Shown here piece after piece: positions 24,493 to 34,094 of a stretch of 59,237 nt of DNA (its first letter is position 1; the number at the start of each line of letters is the position of its first letter). Made by a program: the position numbers and the translations under genes. Source of the stretch: an uncultured Bacteroidales bacterium. Its GTDB lineage: Bacteria; Bacteroidota; Bacteroidia; Bacteroidales; UBA932. The DNA lies in the NCBI GenBank assembly GCA_905235445.1, contig CAJOLJ010000011.1, forward strand, positions 1 to 59,237, in the 5' to 3' direction. The notes beneath the pieces were generated by a model. That model had not been told where the DNA came from. It ran no database searches and saw nothing but the letters and a program-made list of their open reading frames with translations.

Positions 24493-25638
24493 CTATAATT
24501 CACCACATGCGGAGGAGGCGTCCTGCTCTACGTGCAGCTTATTGTCCGAGAGCCACTCACGCACCGTTCTGCCGGTGTGGGCGCGGAAGGCACGGTAGAA
24601 TGTGGGATAGCTGTTGAAGCCGCTTTGCTCTGCAAGTTCAGCGACAGTCGGCCTCTCAGAAGGGGCTGAAGTGTACGACTCCAGCAGGGCTTTCTTGAAA
24701 TACTCGATGCGCAGGCCGTTTATGTAGGTATTGTAGTTCAATCCGTTGGCGGCAAAATACTTCCCAAGGTAGCTCCTGTTTGTCCCGCAGGCCATGGCAA
24801 GGGCGGCAAGGGTCAGTTCATTCTGACGGTAAAGACCGGTGGCCTCGCAGTTCTTCTTGAGCAGGACCTCCATCCTTTTCACTATCAAATCGCCTTCGTC
24901 AGCCCTCTCCGGCTCCTGGACTGACTCGACCTTGGTTTCCGGGACCGGGGAGAGAACAAGTTGCTGGTCTATCCTCCAGGCAATGAATGTGATTAAAGCG
25001 ATTTCCGCAGTGGGGAAGAAATATTCCATACCCCACGAGGGACTGTTCACGAACTGTTTCCATTGGATGAAATAGCTCAGGACCGTGACTATGACCATGC
25101 CCAGCATTATGAGGCTCCAGGTCACCTCCTTGCGCTCGAGATCGGCATAGTTGTCCATCAGGAAGGTCCGGTATTCCATCCACGCCCTTATGTAGATTGC
25201 GACGAAAGCGACGCTCTCGACAAACAGCGCCACGAACAATACCGTCGGCCACCAGGGATTTCGCCAAATAAGCCACCCTGCCAGGGGGACACCCCCCAGA
25301 AGTGCTGTCACCACCCAGACCCTCCAGTTCCAACGCTTCCTGTCCTGAAGGAGGATGAGCATGAAACGGTACGGAAAGGGGAAGGCTACCGCGACATCCA
25401 TGGCGACCGATACCATCTGTATCGTGGTAATGTCCTTGACGAAAAGAAGCGGTACGTTGAGAATGTAAATGATTGTGGATACAGCAAAGACCCAGCCTCC
25501 CTCGCGGCGCAGTCTCTGGTCGGGAAGGACCCCCTTACCGAAGGCATTGCGCTTGGAAAAGAGCAAATAACAGGCGCACATCACACAGTATGTGACGAGG
25601 ACAATGTAGGGAAGTATGTATCTTATGCCGTATTGCAT
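24493..25638 (-). CDS. Multi-pass membrane protein with C-terminal AraC-type DNA-binding domain
   Basis: 381 residues. Residues ~1-235 contain about six or seven predicted membrane helices (for example YILPYIVLVTYCVMCACYLLF and SLIMLGMVIVTVLSYFI). Residues ~260-370 are two AraC HTH motifs: ELTLAALAMACGTNRSYLGKYF and TVAELAEQSGFNSYPTFYRAFR, followed by HTGRTVREW. It should be a membrane-embedded sensor/regulator of the kind frequent in Bacteroidales. The signal sensed is not evident. Its -7 box is 5 bases from the ATG, so the transcript may be leaderless. Confidence 0.85.
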   Translation of the reverse strand: MQYGIRYILPYIVLVTYCVMCACYLLFSKRNAFGKGVLPDQRLRREGGWVFAVSTIIYILNVPLLFVKDITTIQMVSVAMDVAVAFPFPYRFMLILLQDRKRWNWRVWVVTALLGGVPLAGWLIWRNPWWPTVLFVALFVESVAFVAIYIRAWMEYRTFLMDNYADLERKEVTWSLIMLGMVIVTVLSYFIQWKQFVNSPSWGMEYFFPTAEIALITFIAWRIDQQLVLSPVPETKVESVQEPERADEGDLIVKRMEVLLKKNCEATGLYRQNELTLAALAMACGTNRSYLGKYFAANGLNYNTYINGLRIEYFKKALLESYTSAPSERPTVAELAEQSGFNSYPTFYRAFRAHTGRTVREWLSDNKLHVEQDASSACGEL

Positions 25639-25642
25639 AGTG

Positions 25643-25650
25643 CAAAGGTA
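25643..25650 (-). promoter_or_regulatory. -7 box abutting the start codon of the membrane AraC gene
   Basis: TACCTTTG reads from 25650 to 25643 on the minus strand; the ATG begins at 25638. With the start distance seen at the 4.5S RNA gene, transcription would begin on the A of the ATG. No -33 element was found. Confidence 0.5.
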
Positions 25651-25682
25651 CTAAACAATCCTTGGAATCGCCCCTGCCCGCA

Positions 25683-25727
25683 AATAAAAAAAATCACCAT
25701 CCCCTGAAAATCACTTCCCGGGGATGG
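25683..25727 (-). terminator. Terminator of cdd
   Basis: On the minus strand CCATCCCC pairs with GGGGATGG (8 bp) around a 15-base loop, followed by TGATTTTTTTT. Confidence 0.75.
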
Positions 25728-25787
25728 CATACTCAATGTGTGTCAATTGTGATTGTGCGGCAGTCTATGTCAGACCTGCCCGAAAAG

Positions 25788-26261
25788 TCAAATACTGTCA
25801 AAAATGAGTGGCAGCACGTCGTCGACGCTATCGAACTTCCAGATGGCATCCTTCCCTATCATTATGATGGAGAGGGGGCGCTTGCTGATTTTCTGGTATT
25901 CAGCCATGACCTGGCGGCATCCTCCGCAGGGAGTCGCAGGAGAGGAGCACATCCCGTAATCGGGTCCCCCCACAATGGCGAGGCTCAGCATCGGGACACC
26001 GGGATGAAGGACACCTGCGGCAAAGAGGGCCGTACGCTCGGCGCAAAGCCCGCTCGGGGATGCCGCATTCTCCTGGTTCGAGCCGCGTACAATGGTCCCG
26101 TCCTCCAGAAGGACTGCGGCCCCCACATTGAACTTCGAATAGGGAGCATAGGAACTCTTCTGGGCCTTGATGGCTTCCTCACACAGAATCCTGTCCCTCT
26201 CAGGGAGTTCCCCCAGGGATGAATACTCGGTGTAGTGGATATCTAAACGTTTGTACTGCAT
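25788..26261 (-). CDS. cdd: Cytidine deaminase
   Basis: 157 residues, the usual size of the homotetrameric enzyme. The zinc and catalytic motifs are present: GLCAERTALFAA (Cys and proton-shuttle Glu) and PCGGCRQV (two Cys). SSYAPYSKFNVGAAV is the substrate-binding N-terminal block. It deaminates cytidine and deoxycytidine to uridine and deoxyuridine for pyrimidine salvage. It has its own promoter (26320-26350) and terminator (25683-25727), so it is a single-gene unit. Confidence 0.93.
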   Translation of the reverse strand: MQYKRLDIHYTEYSSLGELPERDRILCEEAIKAQKSSYAPYSKFNVGAAVLLEDGTIVRGSNQENAASPSGLCAERTALFAAGVLHPGVPMLSLAIVGGPDYGMCSSPATPCGGCRQVMAEYQKISKRPLSIIMIGKDAIWKFDSVDDVLPLIFDSI

Positions 26262-26319
26262 AAAAAAGTGGATCGGTCTAAGGGGACTTATCCGGAGTGT
26301 GGCAGCGGATAAATCGTTT

Positions 26320-26350
26320 CAAATGTAGGAATTATTTATGAAAAAGCAAC
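26320..26350 (-). promoter_or_regulatory. Promoter of cdd
   Basis: GTTG (26350-26347), 19-base spacer, TACATTTG (26327-26320). Predicted leader about 54 bases. Confidence 0.7.
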
Positions 26351-26379
26351 CCCTGTGGCCCCAAAAGTGCGATTATGAC

Positions 26380-26417
26380 AAAAAAGCATCCCCGGGCAGG
26401 AGGGCTCCTTCCGGGGA
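26380..26417 (-). terminator. Terminator of the tsaD-FAD oxidoreductase transcript
   Basis: On the minus strand TCCCCGG pairs with CCGGGGA with an inner GC-rich stem, followed by ATGC and six T residues. Confidence 0.7.
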
Positions 26418-26453
26418 CGTAATATTGGTTTTCAATTATTTACAGGAAAAATC

Positions 26454-28199
26454 CTACGAGTCCTTGAATGGATCCTCTCCCTCCGGGTCATCGTCCCGGG
26501 AAGGGAACCTCTCGGGGAAAATGTACCTGAGGGCAGCCTCTGCGCAGTTGATCCCGTCAATGGCGGAGGATACTATCCCGCCTGAATAACCGGCACCCTC
26601 CCCGCAGGGGAAAAGCCCCGGGACGCTCTCCAGCTGCAGCGAATCCGCATTCCTGGGGATTCTCACGGGGGAGGAGGTCCTGCTCTCGACTCCGAGGAGT
26701 AGCGCATCATTTGTGTAGTATCCCCTCATACCGTGAAGGTTTACTGCCGGGAAGGCCTGCTGGAGCCTTTCGACCACCATCGGGGGAAGAAGCTCGTGAA
26801 GCGGAGCGGATACCGCTCCCGGCCTGTAGGAAGTCTCGGGAAGGTCCTCGGAGAGCTGGCCCTCGCAGAAGTCCACCATCCTCTGTGCCGGGGCGCGAAG
26901 AAGGTTGGGGGCACCTTCCCCCTCGGTCCTTTGCGACACAGTCCAGTCGTACATCTTCTTTTCCACGTCGTGCTGGAAGTTCAGGAGGGAGAACGCTCCC
27001 TGGTCCCTGTACTGCTCGGGAACGTCCTCGGGCTCGATGGATACCACTACCCCGGCATTGGCCCACTTGGAGTTGCGGGAGGAATTGGACATACCGTTGA
27101 GCACCACCGTCCCCTCCTCGGTTGCCGAGGGGACGAGGATTCCGCCGGGACACATGCAGAAAGAGAACACTCCCCTCTGCACTCCCAGGGAGTCCTCTAC
27201 CTGCTCTGTGAAGGAATACTCCGCACTCGGCAGACCCTCCTCCCAGCGGCCGCGGTAACGGATACTATTTATCAGCGACTGGGGGTGTTCCACCCTCACG
27301 CCCAGGGCGAAGCCCTTGGCCTCCAGGGGCCAGCCCTTGCGCTGGATCATCTCGTAGATGTCACGGGCGGAGTGTCCCGTGGCAAGTATCACGGCATCCG
27401 CACTGTACTCTGTCCATGCCCCGGGCTCCTTTTCATCGGCCACGTCCAGGTCCCTTGCCCGAAGGACGAAGGTTCCGTCCTCTTTCCTCTGGATATCGTC
27501 GACCCTTTTCCCGAAATGATACTCCCCTCCGTGCTCCACTATGGCCGAGCGGATGTTCTCCACGACACGGGGAAGCTTGTCCGTGCCGATGTGGGGATGG
27601 GCATCTATGAGGATGGAGGGATCGGCGCCGAAGGAGACGAACTGGTACAGCACTTCACGGACGTCCCCCCTCTTGGTGGAGCGTGTGTAGAGTTTCCCGT
27701 CGGAGAAGGTCCCTGCCCCGCCCTCTCCGTAGCAGTAGTTGGAATCGGGGTTTACAACCCCCGTCCTGGAGAGACGGGCCATGTCCGTCTTGCGGGCATG
27801 CACGTCCTTACCCCTTTCCAGTATCACGGGACACAGTCCCAGGGTCAGGAGCTTCAGGGCGGCGAACATACCTGCGGGACCGCTGCCCACAACCGCCACC
27901 TTCCTCGCCCCATGGACATCCTGATAGGGGGCCACCTCATACTCCCTGTAGTTCTCCCAGGGCATGTAAGCGTCTATCCTGTAGACGGTCTTCAGGTCCC
28001 CGCCACGGGCATCGACCGACCTTCTGGAAATGCGGCATATGGCATCGGCCTTGGCGAAAGTGGGGATATAGGGCTTGGTGGGGTCAATGACATTGATGGC
28101 TGCGAAACGGCGCAGGTGCAGATTCTCGCCCGCCGCCTTGCGGATATCGTCAAGACGGGGTTCCCGTCCTACCGGGGTCGTGAATTCAAAGGATTTCAT
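26454..28199 (-). CDS. FAD-dependent oxidoreductase (COG2509 type)
   Basis: 581 residues. The dinucleotide-binding motif VVGSGPAGMFAALKLLTLG is at about 104-122. The conserved YGEGGAGTFSDGKL, ILATGHSARDIY and PCGEGAGYSGGIVSSA blocks identify the COG2509 family of predicted FAD dehydrogenases. The first ~95 residues are an added domain typical of the family. The reaction is unknown. It is encoded 49 bases after tsaD on the same strand and ends at a strong terminator, so the two genes form a unit. No functional link between them is known to me. Confidence 0.85.
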   Translation of the reverse strand: MKSFEFTTPVGREPRLDDIRKAAGENLHLRRFAAINVIDPTKPYIPTFAKADAICRISRRSVDARGGDLKTVYRIDAYMPWENYREYEVAPYQDVHGARKVAVVGSGPAGMFAALKLLTLGLCPVILERGKDVHARKTDMARLSRTGVVNPDSNYCYGEGGAGTFSDGKLYTRSTKRGDVREVLYQFVSFGADPSILIDAHPHIGTDKLPRVVENIRSAIVEHGGEYHFGKRVDDIQRKEDGTFVLRARDLDVADEKEPGAWTEYSADAVILATGHSARDIYEMIQRKGWPLEAKGFALGVRVEHPQSLINSIRYRGRWEEGLPSAEYSFTEQVEDSLGVQRGVFSFCMCPGGILVPSATEEGTVVLNGMSNSSRNSKWANAGVVVSIEPEDVPEQYRDQGAFSLLNFQHDVEKKMYDWTVSQRTEGEGAPNLLRAPAQRMVDFCEGQLSEDLPETSYRPGAVSAPLHELLPPMVVERLQQAFPAVNLHGMRGYYTNDALLLGVESRTSSPVRIPRNADSLQLESVPGLFPCGEGAGYSGGIVSSAIDGINCAEAALRYIFPERFPSRDDDPEGEDPFKDS

Positions 28200-28248
28200 G
28201 GAAAGTGGAAAGGGTATGGGGTTGTGTAGGTAATTTATTGTTTGTTTT

Positions 28249-29271
28249 TCAGAAATCCGCCATGCGGGAGACGGGAGCTACCGTAAGCGGGGTCCTTTCC
28301 CCCGCAAGGAAATGATAGTACCCTGCTATGGCTATCATGGCAGCATTGTCGGTTGTGAACTTGAACTCGGGAAGATGGGTCTTCCAGTGCCTTCTTTCCC
28401 CTTCACGGAGAATCCTCTCCCTCAGGCCGCTATTGGCCGACACTCCCCCGCCGATGGCGATTTCCCGGATGCCGGTCTGGCGGGAGGCCTTGATGAGTTT
28501 ATCCATCAGGATATCGATGAGCGTCTTCTGGAACGAGGCGCAGATATCCTCCTTGTTCTTCTCAATGAAAAGAGGGTCCTTTTTCATCTCGTCGCGCACA
28601 AAGTACAGAAGGGACGTCTTGACCCCCGAGAACGAATAGTCCAGCCCCGGGATGTGGGGTTTCGCGAAAGAGAAGGCCTCGGGGTTGCCCTCACGGGCGA
28701 GGCGGTCTATTATCGGACCGCCGGGATAACCGAGTCCCATCATCTTGGAGCACTTGTCGAAAGCCTCCCCGACGGCATCGTCTATGGTCTGGCCGATAAT
28801 CTCGAAATCAAGCGGGGAATTCACTTTCACAATCTGGGAGTTGCCACCCGACACCAAAAGGCAGAGGAACGGGAAATAGGGGTCGTCGGGAGCCTTTCCC
28901 TCCTGCTGGATGAAATTTGCGAGTATGTGGCCCTGAAGGTGATTTACCATGACAAGGGGCTTGTCGAGGGACAGGGCGAAAGCCTTGGCGAAGGATGTAC
29001 CGACCAGAAGGGAACCCAGGAGTCCGGGGCCTCTGGTGAAGGCGACAGCGCTAAGGTCCTCCCCCTTCACGCCGGCACGCCTGAGGGCCTCGCTTACCAC
29101 CGGCACTATATTCTTCTCATGGGCCCTGGAGGCCAGTTCGGGGACTACCCCGCCGAAATCCCTGTGGACCTGCTGGCTTGCTATCACATTGGAGAGCAGG
29201 ACACGGTCGGCAACAACGGCTGCGCTGGTGTCGTCACAGGATGACTCTATTCCGAGGATGATGTATGCCAT
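28249..29271 (-). CDS. tsaD: tRNA N6-adenosine threonylcarbamoyltransferase TsaD
   Basis: 340 residues from the ATG at 29271; the 50-codon upstream extension is low-complexity and crosses the promoter. ILGIESSCDDTSAAVV is the ASKHA phosphate-1 motif, HEKNIVPVVSEAL and HLQGHILANF supply the two metal-binding histidines, and VSGGNSQI follows. It transfers the threonylcarbamoyl group to A37 of ANN-reading tRNAs. The mtaB gene that further modifies a subset of these tRNAs is in the tamB operon on the other strand. Confidence 0.95.
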   Translation of the reverse strand: MAYIILGIESSCDDTSAAVVADRVLLSNVIASQQVHRDFGGVVPELASRAHEKNIVPVVSEALRRAGVKGEDLSAVAFTRGPGLLGSLLVGTSFAKAFALSLDKPLVMVNHLQGHILANFIQQEGKAPDDPYFPFLCLLVSGGNSQIVKVNSPLDFEIIGQTIDDAVGEAFDKCSKMMGLGYPGGPIIDRLAREGNPEAFSFAKPHIPGLDYSFSGVKTSLLYFVRDEMKKDPLFIEKNKEDICASFQKTLIDILMDKLIKASRQTGIREIAIGGGVSANSGLRERILREGERRHWKTHLPEFKFTTDNAAMIAIAGYYHFLAGERTPLTVAPVSRMADF

Positions 29272-29291
29272 AGAACTTGAAAAATGCGCCG

Positions 29292-29299
29292 CAAAGATA
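29292..29299 (-). promoter_or_regulatory. -7 box of tsaD
   Basis: TATCTTTG on the minus strand, perfect match. Predicted leader about 16 bases. Confidence 0.55.
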
Positions 29300-29371
29300 G
29301 TGCTTTTTTCCTTGTGTTGAGTATCGGGAAGAGAGGAGATTCGCTTGTGATGCAAACTGGAGTCCCCCCGG

Positions 29372-29462
29372 GGCGGGAGCCCCCTTGTCCCCTGGCGGAT
29401 TTTTATTTTAGGAATGCACAAAATTTATTAATTTTGTAAGTTGGATTAAAGGGGCTCCCGCC
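29372..29462. repeat. 12-bp inverted repeat flanking the tamB promoter
   Basis: GGCGGGAGCCCC at 29372-29383 is exactly the reverse complement of GGGGCTCCCGCC at 29451-29462, with 67 bases between. The predicted -7 box of tamB sits inside, so the predicted tamB transcript contains only the right arm. Confidence 0.6.
29429..29436 (+). promoter_or_regulatory. -7 box of the tamB operon
   Basis: TAATTTTG, perfect match. The predicted start near 29441 gives a leader of about 48 bases. The -33 region is T-rich without TTTG. Confidence 0.5.
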
Positions 29463-29488
29463 ACTTGGCTGGGACCGCACAGAAGACA

Positions 29489-32400
29489 ATGAATAAATTT
29501 TTCCGGATACTGGGATGGACACTCCTGCTCATTATGACCCTCGTCATGGGGGCCATGGTGGTTGTGCAAAGTCCCCGGGCCCAGACCTATATAACACAGA
29601 AGGTCCTGAATGCCCTCCAGGAGAAGATCCAGGCGGACGTGTCCGTGGGGAAAGTCCATATCCGTCCATTCGACTATGTCCTGCTCAAGGACATCCTCAT
29701 TGTGGACCGCACCCCCTACTGCGACCCGGGGCAGGAGAACGCCCTGGGACCCCAGGACACCATCCTCCAGGCAAAATACCTCAAGGCCCAGCTGGTCCTC
29801 GGAAGCCTCCTCTCCCTGAGGGCCATACACCTGAGGGAAGTAAGCCTGGAGCACGGAGCGGTCGCGGTGGTGACCGAACCGGACAGCATGATAAACATAA
29901 CGAGAGTCCTTTCCGACCTGCTCATTCCTCCCCCTGAGGAAAAGGACGCCGGCTTTCTGTCTTCCCTTGATGTCAAGATTTCCAACTTCAGGATACAGGA
30001 TTTCAGGGTAAGGTACCTGGACATGGTCCGTCCGCTGCCGGAAAAGCCCCGGATGATGAACACCTCCGCCATAGAGGTGCATGACGTGAATCTCACGGGC
30101 AGGAGCCTCAATGTGAAAGGAAAGAGGATCACCGCCAAACTGGACAACCTCCAGGGCAGGGAGAGAAGCGGGCTGAACCTGAGGGAGCTCTCCGGCAAAC
30201 TGACAATTGACGAGGACGGGGCCCACCTCACGAATATGAGAGTGAGGGATGACTATTCCGACATGAGGCTATCCGATTTCGGGATTCTCTTCGATGACAT
30301 CACTGCCTTGGCCAGATTCGAGCAGGAAGTCACCATCCTGGCTGACCTCCAGCCTTCCGACTTCAGCATCAAGACTGCGTCTTTCTTCGCCCCTGAGCTC
30401 TGGACCTCCACTTTCCACGGGGTCGTATCGGGAAAATTGAAGGGCACCCTGCAGGAAATGGACATCAAGGACATTTCATATACCTCCCCCGACAATGACA
30501 TCCGAGTCAAGGCCAAGGGAAAACTGCTGGACCTCACGGACCCCGAAAGAATCGGGATTGACATAGACATCGAGAATATCGATTTCACCACCCCTTCCCT
30601 GTCCCGATTCATAGAGATGTGGTCCAACGGAGTGAGCGTGGACCTCGGGACCATGGTCCCATGGGCGAATTTCACTGCCTCCGGGAATGTCAAGGGGCCC
30701 CTCAGTTCCCTGGACCTAGCGATTGGAGTGGACTCCGGGGGAATGCTCGGGGAGGTGCAGGTGAACATGAACATCTCCGACGTGATGAAGGCCCTGTGGA
30801 TGCCACTGAGTCTGGACGGAATCATCACCGGGACCAACCTGGACCTCGGCAGGATACTTTCCACCGATGCCCTCGGGGCGGCATCCTTCACGGCCGACCT
30901 CTCGGCCTCCATCCCGCAGGGAGGAGGCACTCCTTCGGTGGTCCTTGATTCCATACTGGTTAGGAGCGTAAGTGCCATAGGCTATGACTTCAGGCATCTG
31001 AGGGCCAGCGGAGTATTCTCCGACGGTGCCCTCAAGGCCAACCTGACCGCATCCGATCCCAACCTCGGGTTCATCCTCCAGGGAGAGGCCAGCCCGTCCA
31101 AGGACACCGGGAACTTCTTCGCCAAGGTGGGAGGGAAACTTGTATATGCGGACCTTGTGGCGCTTGGCCTGTACAAGGGGGCGTCCGATATCCTGGAGGT
31201 GTCCAACATGGAGATCGCAGGAGAGCTGCGCACCCATCCGTCCGGTTCAGCCACCCCCAGTCCCCCCTACGGGGAAAACACCTTCGGCAGTTCTTTCATA
31301 CAGTTTTCAGGCACTCACCTGGGGACCACCCAAGGTGAGTATGACCTGGATCCCATAAAGATATCTACAAGGACCACCCCGACGGGTGGGCGAGTGCGCC
31401 TGGAATCATCCCTTGCGGAGCTGTCCTTCCAGGGCAACGGGGACCCCATGAAGTTCGTGGACGACCTCATTGCGGTAAGCATCGACCGGCATCTTCCGTC
31501 ACTCCACTCGGACTCCGTCGAGGAAAAGGTCTTCAGCGGCACCAGCTACACCCTGAAGGCTACCGTGCTTGACCCCGAGCCCGTCTTCGCCGCACTGCTT
31601 CCCGGAGCGTATATCTCCTCGGGGACCGCCCTTGACGGGGAGATCTCCCCCGAGGGAGAACTGAGCATGAACCTTAAGTCCAAGATCATCGCCCTCGGCA
31701 AGGACAACATCCGCGGCCTTGAAGTGTCGGTGAACAACCAGGACGGGGCTCTGTCCCTTGGGGCGGACGCAGACTCCATTGCGGTGCAGAGTGTGACACT
31801 GAAGAACCCGTCGCTAAGCTTCTCCTCACAACATGACGCCCCCCACATACAGCTGGCATTCGACAATAAGTCCGCCAACCCCTCGAAGGGGGACCTGAAG
31901 ATCGAGGGGCTCATTTCCAGGGACCACAAGGACTCCCTGGTCCTGGGCGGGAAGATCATACCCTCCGAGATCACCCTGCGGGGTTCCGACATGACCCTCT
32001 CCTCCAATGCCATCTCATTCAAAGAGGGAGACCTAAGCGTAAGGGACCTCCTGCTGAAAATGGCCGGCGGGCAGTCCCTGAGGGTGGACGGAGTGCTCTC
32101 GAACGACAAGGAAGGAGAGGCCCTCTCCCTTGTCGCCTCCGGCATAGACCTGGACATATTGAACGAGTTCGTGGAACTGCCTTCCCCCCTGGGAGGCTTC
32201 CTCTGGGCTGACGGGAAACTCATCTCCCACACCGGGGAAGGAGCAGGACCGGGACTGAGCCTGGACCTCACTTGCAAGGATGCCTCGCTTGGCGGGGCAG
32301 TGATCGGGGACATAAGCGTCGGGGCCGAGAGCGAAAACCTCAGCAAGGATGGTATCCATGTGAACATCGCCTGCAGGGACTCCCTCTCAAGGGACAGCAT

Positions 32401-34084
32401 CCTGGCAGGAGCAACCGTCGACACAGAGAGCGGCTCCCTTGACGGGAACGTACACCTGGACCGTTTCGAGATAGGGTTCATAAAGCCCATCCTGGCGGAC
32501 CTCTTGTCCGACTTCGGAGGACAAATCTCCGGGGACTTGCTCCTGGGGGGTCCCTTCGACAGGCTATCCACCCGTAGCGACAATCTCCGCCTTGACGACG
32601 GTCATTTCACCGTAGCCCTCAACAATGTCCCCTACCGTCTGAGCGGTCCCCTGTCCATGTCCCCTGAGGGCGTGGTCCTCAAGGATGTGAAAATAACCGA
32701 TCCCCAGGGCAACGGAGGGACCATCAAGGGAGGGGTCGAGTGGGACCACATGCAGAACATCACCATGAACATTGGTGCCCGCATATCGGAGATGCAGGTC
32801 CTCGGCCTGGGACCCGACGAGGGGCAGCCTTTCTACGGGACCATGTATATCAGCGGTGAACTTGGGGTCAAAGGTCCTCTCGAGGACCTGGCCGTAGACG
32901 TAGACATACAGACCGAGAAAGAAGGGGACTTCCACCTGGCCCTGACCCAGAACGTCACCAACCCCTCCACCCAGCTGCTGACTTTCAAGGAAGAGGTGGT
33001 CCCGGTGGTGTATGACGACCCCTATGAAATGATGCTGAGCAAAATAGAGAAAACGACCAAATCCACAGGCAAGGTGACGCTACGCGTCTCCGCCAACGTG
33101 AACGACGGCGTGGAGGCATTCGTGGACATAGACCAGGAAAGCGGGACACAGATGCGTGGCAAGGGCAACGGAAGGATTTCCCTGGACCTGACGACCCCGG
33201 ACAACACCTTCGCCCTCGGAGGGTCCTTCACCCTCTCATCCGGCAATGTCCACATAAATGCCATGAACATCGCCTACAGGGATTTTGAGATAAATGAAGG
33301 CAGCAGCATAAACTTTGCCGGTGACGTCATGCAGTCGGACCTCAACATAACCGCCAGCTACCGGACCAAGGCCATGATAGGCACGCTCATATCGGACTCC
33401 ACCGCCATGTCCCGAAGGACCGTCTTCTGCGACCTGGGGATTTCCGGGAAGCTCTCCAATCCCGAGATAACCCCCTCGGTGAGGGTCCCGGACCTGGATC
33501 CCCTGACCCAGGCCAAGGTGGAACTGGCCCTCAGCACACCGGAACAGTCCCAGAGGCAGTTCCTCGCGCTGCTTCTCACCGGAGGGTTCATGCCCGACGA
33601 GCAGTCCGGGATCTCCAACGACTCCTCATTCCTGGACTCCACCCTATCCGACCTTATGGCCAGGCAAATCACGAACATCCTGCAGTACATAGACATACCT
33701 GTTGACATGACCTTGGGATACCGGTCCTCCTTGAACGGGAACGATGTGTTCGACGTGGGGGCATCGGTGAGTTTCCTGGATAACAAGCTCACCGTCAACG
33801 GAAACTTCGGGAACAAGTACGCAGGGACTTCGGGAAACAGAGCCATCGCAGGTGACATAGATGCGGAATACCGCTGGAACAGCATATTGTTCAAACTGTT
33901 CTCCCACTCCGCTGACCAGTACACCAACTACCTCGACAACTCCCAGAGGAACGGACTTGGAGTGGCTTACCAGCGCCAGTTCGACACCTTCAAGGAACTT
34001 TTCACAAGCAAGAAAAAGAGAAAGGACCTCGAGCTTGAAAAGGCCACGAACCCCCAGAGCAAGAAGACTTTCAAGATAAAGTAA
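29489..34084 (+). CDS. tamB: TamB-family translocation/assembly and lipid-transport protein
   Basis: 1531 residues from the ATG at 29489; a TTG eight codons earlier is rejected. An N-terminal membrane anchor (about 5-27) is followed by ~1100 residues of repetitive beta-strand sequence, as in AsmA-like bridge proteins. The C-terminal ~350 residues match the TamB DUF490 domain (FALGGSFTLSSGNVHINAMN, then SGKLSNPEITPSVRVPD and RQFLALLLTGGF). TamB spans the periplasm and is linked to outer-membrane protein insertion or phospholipid transport. No TamA/BamA partner gene adjoins. It heads a plus-strand operon with only 10 bases before the next gene. Confidence 0.9.
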   Translation: MNKFFRILGWTLLLIMTLVMGAMVVVQSPRAQTYITQKVLNALQEKIQADVSVGKVHIRPFDYVLLKDILIVDRTPYCDPGQENALGPQDTILQAKYLKAQLVLGSLLSLRAIHLREVSLEHGAVAVVTEPDSMINITRVLSDLLIPPPEEKDAGFLSSLDVKISNFRIQDFRVRYLDMVRPLPEKPRMMNTSAIEVHDVNLTGRSLNVKGKRITAKLDNLQGRERSGLNLRELSGKLTIDEDGAHLTNMRVRDDYSDMRLSDFGILFDDITALARFEQEVTILADLQPSDFSIKTASFFAPELWTSTFHGVVSGKLKGTLQEMDIKDISYTSPDNDIRVKAKGKLLDLTDPERIGIDIDIENIDFTTPSLSRFIEMWSNGVSVDLGTMVPWANFTASGNVKGPLSSLDLAIGVDSGGMLGEVQVNMNISDVMKALWMPLSLDGIITGTNLDLGRILSTDALGAASFTADLSASIPQGGGTPSVVLDSILVRSVSAIGYDFRHLRASGVFSDGALKANLTASDPNLGFILQGEASPSKDTGNFFAKVGGKLVYADLVALGLYKGASDILEVSNMEIAGELRTHPSGSATPSPPYGENTFGSSFIQFSGTHLGTTQGEYDLDPIKISTRTTPTGGRVRLESSLAELSFQGNGDPMKFVDDLIAVSIDRHLPSLHSDSVEEKVFSGTSYTLKATVLDPEPVFAALLPGAYISSGTALDGEISPEGELSMNLKSKIIALGKDNIRGLEVSVNNQDGALSLGADADSIAVQSVTLKNPSLSFSSQHDAPHIQLAFDNKSANPSKGDLKIEGLISRDHKDSLVLGGKIIPSEITLRGSDMTLSSNAISFKEGDLSVRDLLLKMAGGQSLRVDGVLSNDKEGEALSLVASGIDLDILNEFVELPSPLGGFLWADGKLISHTGEGAGPGLSLDLTCKDASLGGAVIGDISVGAESENLSKDGIHVNIACRDSLSRDSILAGATVDTESGSLDGNVHLDRFEIGFIKPILADLLSDFGGQISGDLLLGGPFDRLSTRSDNLRLDDGHFTVALNNVPYRLSGPLSMSPEGVVLKDVKITDPQGNGGTIKGGVEWDHMQNITMNIGARISEMQVLGLGPDEGQPFYGTMYISGELGVKGPLEDLAVDVDIQTEKEGDFHLALTQNVTNPSTQLLTFKEEVVPVVYDDPYEMMLSKIEKTTKSTGKVTLRVSANVNDGVEAFVDIDQESGTQMRGKGNGRISLDLTTPDNTFALGGSFTLSSGNVHINAMNIAYRDFEINEGSSINFAGDVMQSDLNITASYRTKAMIGTLISDSTAMSRRTVFCDLGISGKLSNPEITPSVRVPDLDPLTQAKVELALSTPEQSQRQFLALLLTGGFMPDEQSGISNDSSFLDSTLSDLMARQITNILQYIDIPVDMTLGYRSSLNGNDVFDVGASVSFLDNKLTVNGNFGNKYAGTSGNRAIAGDIDAEYRWNSILFKLFSHSADQYTNYLDNSQRNGLGVAYQRQFDTFKELFTSKKKRKDLELEKATNPQSKKTFKIK

Positions 34085-34094
34085 TCCTAAGTAC

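Noticed and set aside
26733..28229. Plus-strand open frame of 498 codons opposite the FAD oxidoreductase
   Set aside because: Antisense of a well-conserved FAD protein; no domain pattern and no promoter.
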